Made by a program: the position numbers and the translations under genes. This document shows, piece after piece, positions 24,021 to 33,010 of a stretch of 64,000 bases of DNA. Each line of letters opens with the position of its first letter. The stretch's first letter is position 1. The stretch lies in assembly GCA_028277765.1 (NCBI GenBank), contig JANQFQ010000076.1:41905-105904 (forward strand), written 5' to 3'. The notes under the pieces were generated by a model, which was given only the letters and a program-made list of their open reading frames with translations, made no database searches and was not told the DNA's origin. This stretch comes from Desulfobacterales bacterium. GTDB taxonomy: Bacteria > Desulfobacterota > Desulfobacteria > Desulfobacterales > SURF-7.

Positions 24021-25457
24021 TTAGGAACGTTTTAACGGTAGTGTTAATACAGCCCGGGCACCTTGGGGAGTGCGGTTTTCAAGGTGGATGCTCCCGTTGT
24101 GAAGGTTGGCGATCTCTTTGACAAAGTTCAGGCCAAGGCCGGTGCTTTTTTTTCCGTTTCCAGGCCGCTGCATGGAGAAGAATTTTTCAAACACTTTTTC
24201 ATGGGCAAAATCCTGCAGGCCTGGGCCCTGGTCTTCAACAATAAACTGTAGGTTGTCTTTTTCAGTTTTGATCGTTATGGTGAGTTGGCTGTCCGGCGGA
24301 CTGAAATCTGAGGCATTTTGAACCAGGTTGGAGACAGCCTGCCTAAGGAGAAAGGAGTCTCCCATAATGGTAACGTCTTTTTCATAATTTTTAACCATTT
24401 TAAGCCTGTTTTGCGACAGGATGGGCATGATGCTTTCAAGAACGTCATCCACCAGTTCTTTAAAAGGGACAGCCTCGTTCTTGTCAAGGGAGTTCCGGCT
24501 TTCAAGGGAAGAGAGGGCGAGCATCCTGTCCACAAGCTGCTGTATCCGGTCTGTTTCATTTTGAATATTGGTTAAGAATCTTGACCGCTGCTCTGGGGGC
24601 ATCTCTTCTTCAAGCAGTTCCGAAGCGCCCTGGATGGCTGAAATTGGGCTTTTAATTTCATGGGTCAGGGCCTGTACGTATTTTTCAACGTACTTTTTAC
24701 CTTCAAGGGCCTCCCGCATTTTTTCAAACGCCCGGCCCATATCCCCGATTTCGCTCCGGTCGAGTTTCGGCAATTCAGCCTTTTTACCTTCACGAATATA
24801 ATTGGCATACCGGGTCAGGAGCTTAATCGGCCTTGTAATCAGTAGCATGATAATGATACTCGCACTTATTACAAAGAATATTACAGCAAAGCTCCGTATC
24901 TTTATCCTTAATTTTGCGATTTTAAGAAAATTGTTGATGCTGGTAGTTGGTTTGGCTACCGTAAGAACCCCGCCAATGTCATTGTTGATCATTATTGGGG
25001 CCGCGACAAACAGGGTTGAGGTGGCAGGATTATATGGATCTTCCTGGGTGGAACGGGCGCCGTATTTTCCCTGAAGTGTTAAATGAACATCTCTCCACTG
25101 TGAATAATCACTTCCAATTGCATCCTTTTTTTTTGAATCAAAAATCAGAATGCCGTTTTTATCGGTTATGTATACCCTGACATCAACCCTTTCTTTATTC
25201 ATCTTATAAATTTGAGCGGACAGTTTGGTGCCGTAAATCCGGCCAAACAGCATATGGAGTTTTTCAGGGGAAAAATTATCGGCTTCAATTTCGCTGGATA
25301 TAAAGGAAGCGAGAACACGCGCCTGATCCACAAGCGCGTCTTCTACACCCTCAAGATAACGGAAACGGATGTTCTGGCGTTCACCATGCACCAGAAAATA
25401 GATGCCGAGACTGAATATGAGGAGGTAGCTTAATAGAATCTTGCTTCCTAATTTCAT
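24021..25457 (-). CDS. creC: Sensor histidine kinase CreC
   Basis: 478 aa. Membrane helix near the N-terminus (about 7-22), a periplasmic sensing domain with YGARSTQEDP typical of CreC, a second helix (about 187-207), HAMP linker, then the dimerisation domain with the phosphorylated His in ALTHEIKSPISAIQG, N box SNLVQNASDFSPP, G1 VEDQGPG and G2 STGLGLNFVKEI. Autophosphorylates and passes phosphate to CreB. The start overlaps the creB stop by four bases (ATGA). The signal is unknown; in enterobacteria it responds to carbon and fermentation state and to wall stress. Likely controls creD and the exosortase here. Confidence 0.92.
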   Translation of the reverse strand: MKLGSKILLSYLLIFSLGIYFLVHGERQNIRFRYLEGVEDALVDQARVLASFISSEIEADNFSPEKLHMLFGRIYGTKLSAQIYKMNKERVDVRVYITDKNGILIFDSKKKDAIGSDYSQWRDVHLTLQGKYGARSTQEDPYNPATSTLFVAAPIMINNDIGGVLTVAKPTTSINNFLKIAKLRIKIRSFAVIFFVISASIIIMLLITRPIKLLTRYANYIREGKKAELPKLDRSEIGDMGRAFEKMREALEGKKYVEKYVQALTHEIKSPISAIQGASELLEEEMPPEQRSRFLTNIQNETDRIQQLVDRMLALSSLESRNSLDKNEAVPFKELVDDVLESIMPILSQNRLKMVKNYEKDVTIMGDSFLLRQAVSNLVQNASDFSPPDSQLTITIKTEKDNLQFIVEDQGPGLQDFAHEKVFEKFFSMQRPGNGKKSTGLGLNFVKEIANLHNGSIHLENRTPQGARAVLTLPLKRS

Positions 25458-26146
25458 AGATCCTCTTTAAGGGAATATCCGAGGCTCCGGTGGGTCTGAA
25501 TAGGATCCAAATCTGGCTTTATTTCTTTTAGTTTTCTTCTGATATTTTTTATGTGCGCGTCAACCGCCCTGTCCATGCTCATCTCCGGTTCATCCCATAC
25601 CAGATCCATTAAATGCTCCCGGGAAAAAATATGGCCGGGCCGGTTGATAAAAATGCAGAGGAGTTTGTATTCATACCTGGACAGGTCGATTTTTTCTGAA
25701 AAATAGGATATCTGGAAACGGTCCTCATCCACCTGAAAAGCCTTAGAAAGGTTCTCTTTTGATGCATAAGAAGACACGGACTGTGTTCGTCTCAGGATCG
25801 CCCGGACCCTGGCAGCAAGTTCTCGTGGACTGAAAGGTTTTACAATATAATCATCAGCCCCTATTTCAAGGCCCACAACACGGTCGATTTCTTGTGAACG
25901 CGCGGTCAGAAAAACAATCGGGACAGTATGGTGTTTTCTTATATCCCTGCACAGTTCAGTTCCGCTGATATCAGGGAGGCCTATATCGAGCACAACCAGG
26001 TCAACAGGCTCATCTGATAGCAAAGCAAGGACATCTTTACCACAAGAGTGCCACACAGTTTCAAACCCTTCTGTTTCCAGGGCGAATTTAATATTGTCGG
26101 CTATGGCTGGTTCATCTTCTACTATAAGGATTTTTGGTTTCATCAT
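25454..26146 (-). CDS. creB: Response regulator CreB (OmpR/PhoB type)
   Basis: 230 aa. Receiver domain 1-120 with acidic pair VEDEP, phosphorylated Asp in VVLDIGLPD, Thr in VFLTARS and Lys in IVKPFSPREL. Residues about 135-230 are a winged helix (LSRYEYKLLCIFINRPGHIF, SMDRAVDAHIKNIRRKLKEI). DNA target in enterobacteria is TTCAC-N6-TTCAC; arrays of that type occur before creD and the exosortase gene but none was found ahead of creB itself. A second in-frame ATG three bases in is an equal start candidate. Confidence 0.92.
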   Translation of the reverse strand: MMKPKILIVEDEPAIADNIKFALETEGFETVWHSCGKDVLALLSDEPVDLVVLDIGLPDISGTELCRDIRKHHTVPIVFLTARSQEIDRVVGLEIGADDYIVKPFSPRELAARVRAILRRTQSVSSYASKENLSKAFQVDEDRFQISYFSEKIDLSRYEYKLLCIFINRPGHIFSREHLMDLVWDEPEMSMDRAVDAHIKNIRRKLKEIKPDLDPIQTHRSLGYSLKEDL

Positions 26147-26754
26147 TCGCTGGATAAATAAAGGTTCAGATTTTTAAAACATCTTGGTGTTTTCAGCAAC
26201 TTATATGATACCATGTATAACCCCGGAGCAGCGTGATAGCAATAAGAATTTTAATCCAATTTAAAATCATGGCCCATCGGGTCAGGTCAGCGTTCAGTGG
26301 CTTTGCCATCTGAACGACAGGTTATTTGAATGTATAAAAGTACTAGAGTGATCCTTGCAGGCTGGTTGTGCCGATGCCCGTCATCCCGGCCAAGTGCGGT
26401 GGAGCGGAACGCGAGCCGGGATCCATTGTCGCTTGAATCGGAATATTGTTCTGGATTCCGGGTCTTGGCCCAAAAAGGCTGGCCCGCCCGGAATGACATG
26501 ATTTTTTAGCAGTGACTGATGAAAAAACTAACCCGATGAATTTATGTGATTTTATGAATAAACCCTTTTAGGATTCGTTCAAGGCCTGGCCCTCTGGGCC
26601 AGGATCTTTACTAACCACTACCATCCCGTCATTCGGCTCTACTAATTAAACCAACTACGCCTAATTTTTTTACCCCTAAAGCATATTGCGAATTAACACC
26701 CTGTTATCACAGCCAATATTTTTTGTTGCAGCCATGAAACAGTTGTGCAGAAGG
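26147..26754. other. Long intergenic region with an 'ATTCCGGG/CCCGGAATGAC' type repeat
   Basis: About 600 bases with no supported gene between creB and the trxA promoter. At about 26373-26500 is a degenerate palindromic repeat: 'gtcatcccggccaagtgcgg' and 'gagccgggatccattgtc' followed by 'tctggattccgggtc' and 'cccgcccggaatgac', familiar as a dispersed repeat of many proteobacteria. Nothing else recognised. Confidence 0.6.
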
Positions 26755-26783
26755 TTGACAAAACCGATTCCCATTACTATACT
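26755..26783 (+). promoter_or_regulatory. Sigma70 promoter of trxA-trxB-bamD
   Basis: TTGACA at 26755-26760, a spacer of exactly 17 bases and TATACT at 26778-26783: consensus -35 and near-consensus -10. The start codon of trxA is 38 bases downstream. Confidence 0.8.
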
Positions 26784-26820
26784 AGACCGGTTATAAATAT
26801 AACACAAAGAGGAACGCATT

Positions 26821-27147
26821 ATGGCAGAGGGAATTATTGAAGTAAGTGACAGTAGTTTTGAGGAAGAGGTCATAAAGTCTGACAAGCTTGTTCTGGTCGA
26901 TTTTTGGGCGCCCTGGTGTGGACCGTGCAGGGCAATGGCACCTATTCTTGAAGAGGTTGCAGCTGATTTTAGCGAAAAAGTAAAGGTCGCGAAATGTAAT
27001 ATTGATGATAATCCGGCAACACCGATCCAGTTTGCGATCCGTTCCATACCCACACTGATTTTTTTCAAGGAAGGAAATGCAGCGGAACAGATGATCGGCA
27101 TGGTTACCAAGTCAAAACTTGAAGAAATGATAAACAGCCTGGCATAG
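26821..27147 (+). CDS. trxA: Thioredoxin
   Basis: 108 aa. The redox site is WAPWCGPCRAMAP (Cys-Gly-Pro-Cys); the cis-Pro lies in RSIPTLIFFKEG. Cytoplasmic disulfide reductase, recycled by the thioredoxin reductase encoded 11 bases downstream. The ATG follows AAAGAGGAACGC. A near-consensus promoter lies directly upstream, so high constitutive expression is expected. DNIDDNPATPIQFAIRS region replaces the usual DENP..A..Y.I and is normal for delta-type thioredoxins. Confidence 0.97.
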   Translation: MAEGIIEVSDSSFEEEVIKSDKLVLVDFWAPWCGPCRAMAPILEEVAADFSEKVKVAKCNIDDNPATPIQFAIRSIPTLIFFKEGNAAEQMIGMVTKSKLEEMINSLA

Positions 27148-27158
27148 GATACCTCTGG

Positions 27159-28082
27159 ATGGAAAAGACAGATTTTGATTTAGTTATAATTGGTGGTGGT
27201 CCAGCCGGCCTTACGGCAGGCATATATGCCTCCCGGGCAAGGCTGAATACGATTATGTTTGAAAAAGCCGCAAAAGGCGGTCAGATTATTATTACTGATT
27301 GGGTTGAAAACTATCCAGGATTTCCGGAAGGTATCAGTGGTTATGATCTTGGTCAAAAAATGACCGAGCAGGCGGAACAGTTTGGCCTTAAAACAGAGTT
27401 TAATGAAGTTACGGGCCTGGATCTTTCAGGGGCAGTAAAAAAGATAATGCTCGCGGATAAAGAGATAAACGCGTCATCAATTATCATCGCAGCAGGATCA
27501 TCACCCCAGAAACTGGGGATACCAGGTGAAGCGCAAATGTTCGGCAAAGGGGTTTCATCATGCGCGACCTGTGACGGTCCGATGTTGCGAGATAAGGTCG
27601 TTGCTGTGGTCGGGGGCGGCAACACCGCGGTTCAGGAGAGCATTTACCTTACAAAATTTGTGGAAAAAGTCTTTCTTATTCACAGGCGTGATGAACTCAG
27701 GGCAACCAAAATTCTTCAGGAGCGGGCATTTGAAAACGATAAAATTGAAATAGTCTGGGATACGGTTGTAACGTCCATTGAAGGGCTTTTTGGGGTTGAA
27801 AAAATCGTCGTTAAAAATGTAAAAACAGATGAAATCAGCGACATTCCAGTGGATGGATGTTTTGTGCTGATCGGTTATGTCCCTAACACTGATTTTCTGG
27901 GTGATGCCGTGGCTATGGATGAAAAAAGGTTTGTACTGGCAGATTCAAACATGGCGACAAATGTTCCTGGTGTTTTCGCGGCCGGAGATGTAAGGAACAC
28001 GCCCCTACGCCAGGTTGCTACTGCTGTGGGAGACGGTGCCATTGCAGCGTTTTCAGCCGGCCATTATTTAGAGAACTTATGA
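27159..28082 (+). CDS. trxB: Thioredoxin reductase
   Basis: 307 aa. FAD-binding IIGGGPAGLTAGIYASRA near the N-terminus, redox pair in SSCATCDGP, NAD(P)H-binding VVGGGNTAVQES followed by LIHRRDELRATKI (the HRR that favours NADPH), and the C-terminal FAD motif GVFAAGDVRNTPLRQV. Reduces thioredoxin with NADPH; partner gene trxA is directly upstream. Its stop overlaps the bamD start by four bases. Confidence 0.96.
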   Translation: MEKTDFDLVIIGGGPAGLTAGIYASRARLNTIMFEKAAKGGQIIITDWVENYPGFPEGISGYDLGQKMTEQAEQFGLKTEFNEVTGLDLSGAVKKIMLADKEINASSIIIAAGSSPQKLGIPGEAQMFGKGVSSCATCDGPMLRDKVVAVVGGGNTAVQESIYLTKFVEKVFLIHRRDELRATKILQERAFENDKIEIVWDTVVTSIEGLFGVEKIVVKNVKTDEISDIPVDGCFVLIGYVPNTDFLGDAVAMDEKRFVLADSNMATNVPGVFAAGDVRNTPLRQVATAVGDGAIAAFSAGHYLENL

Positions 28083-28807
28083 AAACAATACGTATACACA
28101 TATTAATGATAATCCTGGTGTTTTTGTGCTCCTCTGTTTTCCAAGGTTGCTCATGGTTTAAAAACCAAGGGGAAAAAACAGCCCAGGAACTGGTTAACGA
28201 AGGGGTGAAAGCGTTTAACAAGAAACGGTACAGGCAGTCCATAGAATCTTTTACAACCCTTAAGGACTGGTATCCTTTCAGCAAATATGCCATTGTGGCT
28301 GAGCTGAAAATTGCTGACGCTTATTACAATCTTAAAGAATATGAGGAGGCTGTTTTTGCCTATGAGGAATTTGAAAGCCTTCACCCTCGAAATGAAGCTA
28401 CACCTTATGTTGTATACCAGATAGGCAAGTGTTATTTTGATCGGATGGATGCTCCGGACCGGGACCAGGATACGGCCAGAAAAGCGCTTGATACGTTTAA
28501 CCGCATGATCGTTCAGTTTCCTGAAAGTCAGTACACGAACAAGGCACAGGAACATATAAATGCATGCATCAGAAGCCTTGCTGAAAATGAATTGTATGTT
28601 GGACGTTTTTACTTCAGGTCAAAACATTTTAAGGCTGCATTGAACCGTTTCAAGAAAATAATTGCAGATTATCCGGATGTGGGTGTCCACTCTGAGGCGC
28701 TTTTGTATATACCTGTTTGTGAAGCAGAGATTGAAAAAAAAGAAGCTGAACTTGAAAAACTGAAGATAGAGGAAGAAAATAATAAAATAGAAACCGCGGA
28801 CAGTTGA
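28079..28807 (+). CDS. bamD: Outer-membrane assembly lipoprotein BamD
   Basis: 242 aa. Lipoprotein signal with VFQGC (Cys22 or so). Five TPR-like repeats follow: AQELVNEGVKAFNKKRYRQS, ADAYYNLKEYEEAVFAYEEF, YVVYQIGKCYFDRM, IVQFPESQYTNKAQEHINAC and YFRSKHFKAALNRFKKIIAD, with the C-terminal coiled, Lys/Glu-rich tail. BamD is the essential lipoprotein of the BAM complex that inserts beta-barrel proteins in the outer membrane. Overlaps trxB by four bases (ATGA), so it is co-transcribed with the thioredoxin genes. Confidence 0.93.
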   Translation: MKTIRIHILMIILVFLCSSVFQGCSWFKNQGEKTAQELVNEGVKAFNKKRYRQSIESFTTLKDWYPFSKYAIVAELKIADAYYNLKEYEEAVFAYEEFESLHPRNEATPYVVYQIGKCYFDRMDAPDRDQDTARKALDTFNRMIVQFPESQYTNKAQEHINACIRSLAENELYVGRFYFRSKHFKAALNRFKKIIADYPDVGVHSEALLYIPVCEAEIEKKEAELEKLKIEEENNKIETADS

Positions 28808-28819
28808 TCCGGGTTTTTT
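28791..28819 (+). terminator. Probable intrinsic terminator after bamD
   Basis: AAACCGCGGA (28791-28800) can pair with TCCGGGTTT (28808-28816), one bulged G, seven-base loop, running into TTTTTT. It overlaps the last codons and stop of bamD. Confidence 0.5.
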
Positions 28820-28896
28820 CTTGACGGCTTTTGTGTTTTCGCCGTGTTGAAACAATAAAAAACGCTTTACTTACACTTTTTTTTGTTGTATTAGCC

Positions 28897-28922
28897 ACAT
28901 TCCATATAAAAAAATGGAATGT
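28897..28922 (+). promoter_or_regulatory. 9-bp inverted repeat in the rpmB leader
   Basis: ACATTCCAT (28897-28905) and ATGGAATGT (28914-28922) are exact reverse complements around an eight-base A-rich loop, 29 bases before the rpmB start codon. It may be a leader hairpin or an operator; nothing decides between them. Confidence 0.45.
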
Positions 28923-28951
28923 AAAATTATTGGAATTAAGGGAGACCAGAT

Positions 28952-29143
28952 ATGTCAAAGGAATGTAAAATATGCGGGAAAAAACCGCTTGTTGGCAATA
29001 ATGTGAGTCATGCGCATAATGTTACAAAACGGAAGTTCAATCCAAACCTTCAGAATGTCCGAGCGCTTCACAACGGGAAAGTACAGAAAATGAAGGTCTG
29101 TACTAATTGTATTAAATCAGGTCGTGTTGTTAAGGCTCCTTAA
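28952..29143 (+). CDS. rpmB: 50S ribosomal protein L28
   Basis: 63 aa. Zinc-binding form: CKICGKKP at the start and CTNCIKSG near the end give the four Cys; between them [20 protein letters not shown] is the L28 signature. Good ribosome site (AAGGGAGACCAG). Stand-alone gene, convergent with rel. Confidence 0.97.
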   Translation: MSKECKICGKKPLVGNNVSHAHNVTKRKFNPNLQNVRALHNGKVQKMKVCTNCIKSGRVVKAP

Positions 29144-29199
29144 AAACTGTGATAGTTAAGATTTATCTTTAAAGGTAGTGTAGTGTTGGCCAAGTCACC

Positions 29200-31347
29200 T
29201 TAACTGCTGGCAAGTCTTATCACATCATGTACGTACTTCACTTTCCTTATGTCTGATAAAATTCTTTTCAGATGTTCTGTATCTTCAACCGCAATTGTGA
29301 AATACATATTAACTCCCGTGTCTTCATTGGTTTCAGTATTGGCGTGAATAATATTTGAGCTGTGTTTACTAATGGTGGCAGTAATGTCCGCCAGCAGCCC
29401 GAACCGGTCCTGGGAGCGGATTCGGATTTTCACTGGATATGTTTCCGGTAGTGTTTTGTCCCACTCAACTTCAACCCTTCTTTCTGGGGAGAGTTTCAGG
29501 ATATTGGTGCAGTTGTAACGGTGAATAGTCACTCCGCGACCGCGGGTGATATAGCCAGTTATTTGGTCTCCGGGGACTGGCTGGCAGCACTTGCTAAAGC
29601 GTATAAGGATATCGTCAATGCCTTTAACCACTACCCCGTCACTGGTTTTTTTCTTCTTTACTCTGCCTATCAGCCGGTTAAGAATAGATTCATCACTTTC
29701 ATGTTTTTCAGGTGTGGCAGTAAATTTGCCAATAATTTGCAATGGTGTGATTTTTCCATATCCCACATGGGCGATCATGTCATCAAGGGTTTTAAAATTG
29801 AATTCCTTTACAACAGCTTTCATCTCTTCAGTCTTTGACAGGCTGATAAAATTGAGATTGTTTTTTCTAAAAGCCTTTTCACACATCTCTCTGCCCAGCG
29901 ACGTGCTCCGTTCCTTTTCCTGGGTTTTTATCCAGTGCCGAATACGTGACCGGGCCTTTACAGTTTTCACAAAATTAAGCCAATCTTTGCTGGGATTATG
30001 TCCTTTTGTTGTCATTACTTCAACGGTATCACCCGTGTTCAGGCTTGTATTAAGCGGAATCATTCGGCCGTTTACCTTGGCTCCTGTACACTGGTTTCCC
30101 ACTTCCGAGTGAATCAGATAGGCAAAGTCCACAGGCGTGGCGCCTTTTGGCAGGGCCTTAATCTCTCCCCGGGGCGTGAATACATATATTTCATCAGGGA
30201 AAAGATCAATCCGGACGTTTTCCATAAACTCCCCTGGATCCCTGAAATTTTCCTGATTTTCAACAAGGTTCTGAATCCACGCGTAGGCTGTGTTTGCTTT
30301 TTCATCAATGCTCTTCCCTTCCTTGTAGCTCCAGTGCGCAGCAATACCGGATTTTGCCACCTCATCCATCTCTTTTGTCCGTATCTGGATTTCAACCCGT
30401 TCACCAAATGGTCCGATAACGGTTGTATGAAGGGACTGGTACATGTTTGCCTTAGGTACAGCAATATAATCTTTGAATTTTTTCGCAACCGGCTGCCACA
30501 GGGCGTGAATTAGCCCGAGAGCCTCATAGCATTGGGGGGTAGTATCAAGGATTATTCTGAAACCAATAATATCGTATACTTCTTCAAAATCGAGATTCTG
30601 GGTAAGCATTTTATTATAAATACTATAGAAATGTTTATAGCGGCCTTTGACCAGGCATTTCAGGCCAGCACTGTCCATCTCTTTTTGAATGATATCTCTA
30701 ACGCTTTCAACATATTCTTTACGGGCGTCTTTGTCCTTCCTGATCCGTTTCTTGATCCTGTTAAACTCTTCAGGTTCGATATATTGGAAGGAAATATCCT
30801 CAAGCTCCTGTTTTATCCAGTAGATTCCGAGACGCGATGCTATGGGGGCGTATATATCCATGGTCTCCTGGGCGATCCTTGCCCTTTTGTGCTCTTTTTG
30901 GAATTCAAGGGTTCTCATGTTATGAAGACGGTCAGCAAACTTGATCAGAATGACCCTGATATCATCAGCCATCGCAAGGATCATTTTCCTGATACTTTCC
31001 GCCTGCCGGGCCTGGGAACTTGAAAATTTCAGTCTGCTCAGTTTGGTTACACCAGAAACAATATGAAGTGTTTCTTGACCGAACATCTCACCTAGTTCAT
31101 CAACAGAAACATGTCCGTCTTCAAGAACATCATGCAGAAGTCCAGAAGCGACACTTACATCATCCAGATTCATACCGGCCAGAATCCCGGCAACTTCAAG
31201 AGGATGCGAAAGGTAGGGTTCTCCGGAGAGCCTTACCTGGCCGTCATGGACGCGGGCGGAATAAACATATGCCCGCTCAATTAAATCCAGGTCTGCCTCA
31301 GGATTGAAGTCAGTTATTTTATCGAGTATGTCGTTTATCCGGATCAT
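29200..31347 (-). CDS. Bifunctional (p)ppGpp synthetase/hydrolase (Rel/SpoT)
   Basis: 715 aa, full length. HD hydrolase domain (about 30-180) with the metal motif SGLLHDVLEDG and RLHNMRTLEFQ intact; synthetase domain (about 235-345) with GRYKHFYSIYNKM, YDIIGFRIIL and ALGLIHALWQPVAKKFKDYI; TGS domain (about 385-445, DEIYVFTPRGEIKALPKGAT); a zinc-finger/RIS-like stretch with RFSKCCQPVPGD; and a C-terminal ACT domain. So both making and breaking of the alarmone are expected, with ribosome sensing through the C-terminal half. It follows proS by eight bases, forming ispG-proS-rel on the minus strand. Confidence 0.95.
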   Translation of the reverse strand: MIRINDILDKITDFNPEADLDLIERAYVYSARVHDGQVRLSGEPYLSHPLEVAGILAGMNLDDVSVASGLLHDVLEDGHVSVDELGEMFGQETLHIVSGVTKLSRLKFSSSQARQAESIRKMILAMADDIRVILIKFADRLHNMRTLEFQKEHKRARIAQETMDIYAPIASRLGIYWIKQELEDISFQYIEPEEFNRIKKRIRKDKDARKEYVESVRDIIQKEMDSAGLKCLVKGRYKHFYSIYNKMLTQNLDFEEVYDIIGFRIILDTTPQCYEALGLIHALWQPVAKKFKDYIAVPKANMYQSLHTTVIGPFGERVEIQIRTKEMDEVAKSGIAAHWSYKEGKSIDEKANTAYAWIQNLVENQENFRDPGEFMENVRIDLFPDEIYVFTPRGEIKALPKGATPVDFAYLIHSEVGNQCTGAKVNGRMIPLNTSLNTGDTVEVMTTKGHNPSKDWLNFVKTVKARSRIRHWIKTQEKERSTSLGREMCEKAFRKNNLNFISLSKTEEMKAVVKEFNFKTLDDMIAHVGYGKITPLQIIGKFTATPEKHESDESILNRLIGRVKKKKTSDGVVVKGIDDILIRFSKCCQPVPGDQITGYITRGRGVTIHRYNCTNILKLSPERRVEVEWDKTLPETYPVKIRIRSQDRFGLLADITATISKHSSNIIHANTETNEDTGVNMYFTIAVEDTEHLKRILSDIRKVKYVHDVIRLASS

Positions 31348-31355
31348 TCTATGTT

Positions 31356-32882
31356 TTAATATGCCTTAGAAAAAATAACCCTTCCGGTACTTTTATTTCC
31401 GCAGCAGATACATTTGCCTTGTTCACCAGTGCTGTCAGTCTCAAAGGGTATGCATCTTATGGTAACCATAAGGTCCTCTTTGATTTTTGTTTCACAGTCT
31501 TCTGATCCGCACCAGTGCGACATAGAAAAGCCGCCATGAATTTCAGGTTTTTCCGGATTTTTTGGTGTATAGAAATTATAGAAATCGTCTTTTCCGTCAA
31601 TGACTACCGTATTATCTTTTCTGAAAGCCAGGGCCCGATCATAAAGGTTTTTCTGTATATTGTCCAAGATGCTCGTAATCTCTTTGATAAACACATCCCT
31701 TTTTATGGATGTTTTGTCCCTGTGGCCCTTATCTCTCCGTCCTACAAACACAGAATCTTCCTTGATGTCTCTTGGTCCAATTTCAACACGGATGGGTATT
31801 CCCTTTTTTATCCATTCCCAGCCTCTGGCGCCGCCTATTTCCCTGTCATCAATTTCAACACGGATTCTCTGCTGATGATATGTCAGAGCACTGAGTTCCT
31901 TTGCTAGGCTTTTTGTAAATGTCATGACCTTTTGCCGGTCATCTGGTTTGCGGAAAATAGGAAGAAGAACCACGTGGGCGGAGGCGATTTTAGGTGGAAG
32001 CACGATACCGTCATCATCCCCGTGCCTCATGATAAGGCCGCCGATCAGTCTTGTGGAAACGCCCCAGGATGTTGTCCAGGCGTACTCTTCATTCTCTTCT
32101 GCTGATTGAAACTTGATTTCCGACGCTTTTGCGAAATTCTGGCCCAGGAAGTGGGATGTGCCTGCCTGAAGCGCTTTTCTGTCCTGCATCATCGCTTCAA
32201 TACAAGTAGTGTCAACAGCTCCGGGAAACCTTTCAGATGGAGATTTTCTGCCTGTAATCACAGGCATAGCAAGATACTCTTCAGCGAATTTCCTGTAGAC
32301 CGCCAGCATCATATGGGTACGCTCGATGGCCTCTTCTTTATCAGCATGAGCGGTGTGCCCTTCCTGCCATAGGAATTCACTTGTTCGTAAAAAGATCCGT
32401 GTGCGCATTTCCCATCGAACAACGTTTGCCCACTGGTTGATAAGGACAGGGAGATCACGGTAGCTTGTTATCCACCGGGCAAAGGAATCACCAATGATTG
32501 TTTCTGAAGTGGGCCTTACGATCAGGGGTTCTGTCAGCTTTCCAGCCGGCACCAGTCCCCCCTCTCCTGATTGTTCAAGCCGGTGGTGTGTTACAACCGC
32601 GCATTCTTTTGCAAATCCCTCAACATGCTCGGCCTCTTTTTCAAGAAAGTTGAGCGGGATAAACAGGGGGAAGTAGGCGTTTTTAACACCGGTCTCCTTG
32701 AACATGTTGTCAAGTACACTTGAAACGTTTTCCCACAGGGCGTAACCCCATGGCTTTATAACCATACAACCCCTTACAGGCGATCTTTCCGCCAGGTCAG
32801 ATGCCTTCACAACCTGCTGGTACCATTCAGGATAATCTTCAGCACGGGTTGGCTCAATAGCTGTTTTTTCTTTTTTTCCCAT
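31356..32882 (-). CDS. proS: Prolyl-tRNA synthetase, archaeal/eukaryotic-type
   Basis: 508 aa from ATG 32882 (MGKKEKTAIEP), which follows AAAGGACATT; an in-frame ATG 51 bases upstream lacks a ribosome site. Class II motifs: GCMVIKPWGYALWENV, motif 2 WEMRTRIFLRTSEFLWQEGH and motif 3 WGVSTRLIGGLIMRHGDDDG. There is no bacterial editing insertion between motifs 2 and 3; instead the C-terminus has the extra zinc-type domain of the archaeal form (HWCGSEDCETKIKED, CICCGNKSTGRV) ending in Tyr. Charges tRNA-Pro. Located between ispG and rel. Confidence 0.95.
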   Translation of the reverse strand: MGKKEKTAIEPTRAEDYPEWYQQVVKASDLAERSPVRGCMVIKPWGYALWENVSSVLDNMFKETGVKNAYFPLFIPLNFLEKEAEHVEGFAKECAVVTHHRLEQSGEGGLVPAGKLTEPLIVRPTSETIIGDSFARWITSYRDLPVLINQWANVVRWEMRTRIFLRTSEFLWQEGHTAHADKEEAIERTHMMLAVYRKFAEEYLAMPVITGRKSPSERFPGAVDTTCIEAMMQDRKALQAGTSHFLGQNFAKASEIKFQSAEENEEYAWTTSWGVSTRLIGGLIMRHGDDDGIVLPPKIASAHVVLLPIFRKPDDRQKVMTFTKSLAKELSALTYHQQRIRVEIDDREIGGARGWEWIKKGIPIRVEIGPRDIKEDSVFVGRRDKGHRDKTSIKRDVFIKEITSILDNIQKNLYDRALAFRKDNTVVIDGKDDFYNFYTPKNPEKPEIHGGFSMSHWCGSEDCETKIKEDLMVTIRCIPFETDSTGEQGKCICCGNKSTGRVIFSKAY

Positions 32883-33010
32883 AATGTCCTTTAACCTTTG
32901 TTTGTGTAAAAAGTCTTTAGCTACGAATGGCACAAATAGCCACGAATATTTTTTTAAATAAATGAAAAAGAGTTTTCAGTTCTCCTCTCTAAGCTCGTTG
33001 ATTTAAACTT

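Noticed and set aside
26147..26300. CreB operator upstream of creB
   Set aside because: Searched for phased TTCAC-type half-sites; none with two or more in register was found.
26676..27110. 144-codon minus-strand frame over trxA and its promoter
   Set aside because: Lies antisense to trxA, no family resemblance, and its existence follows from the codon pattern of the real gene.
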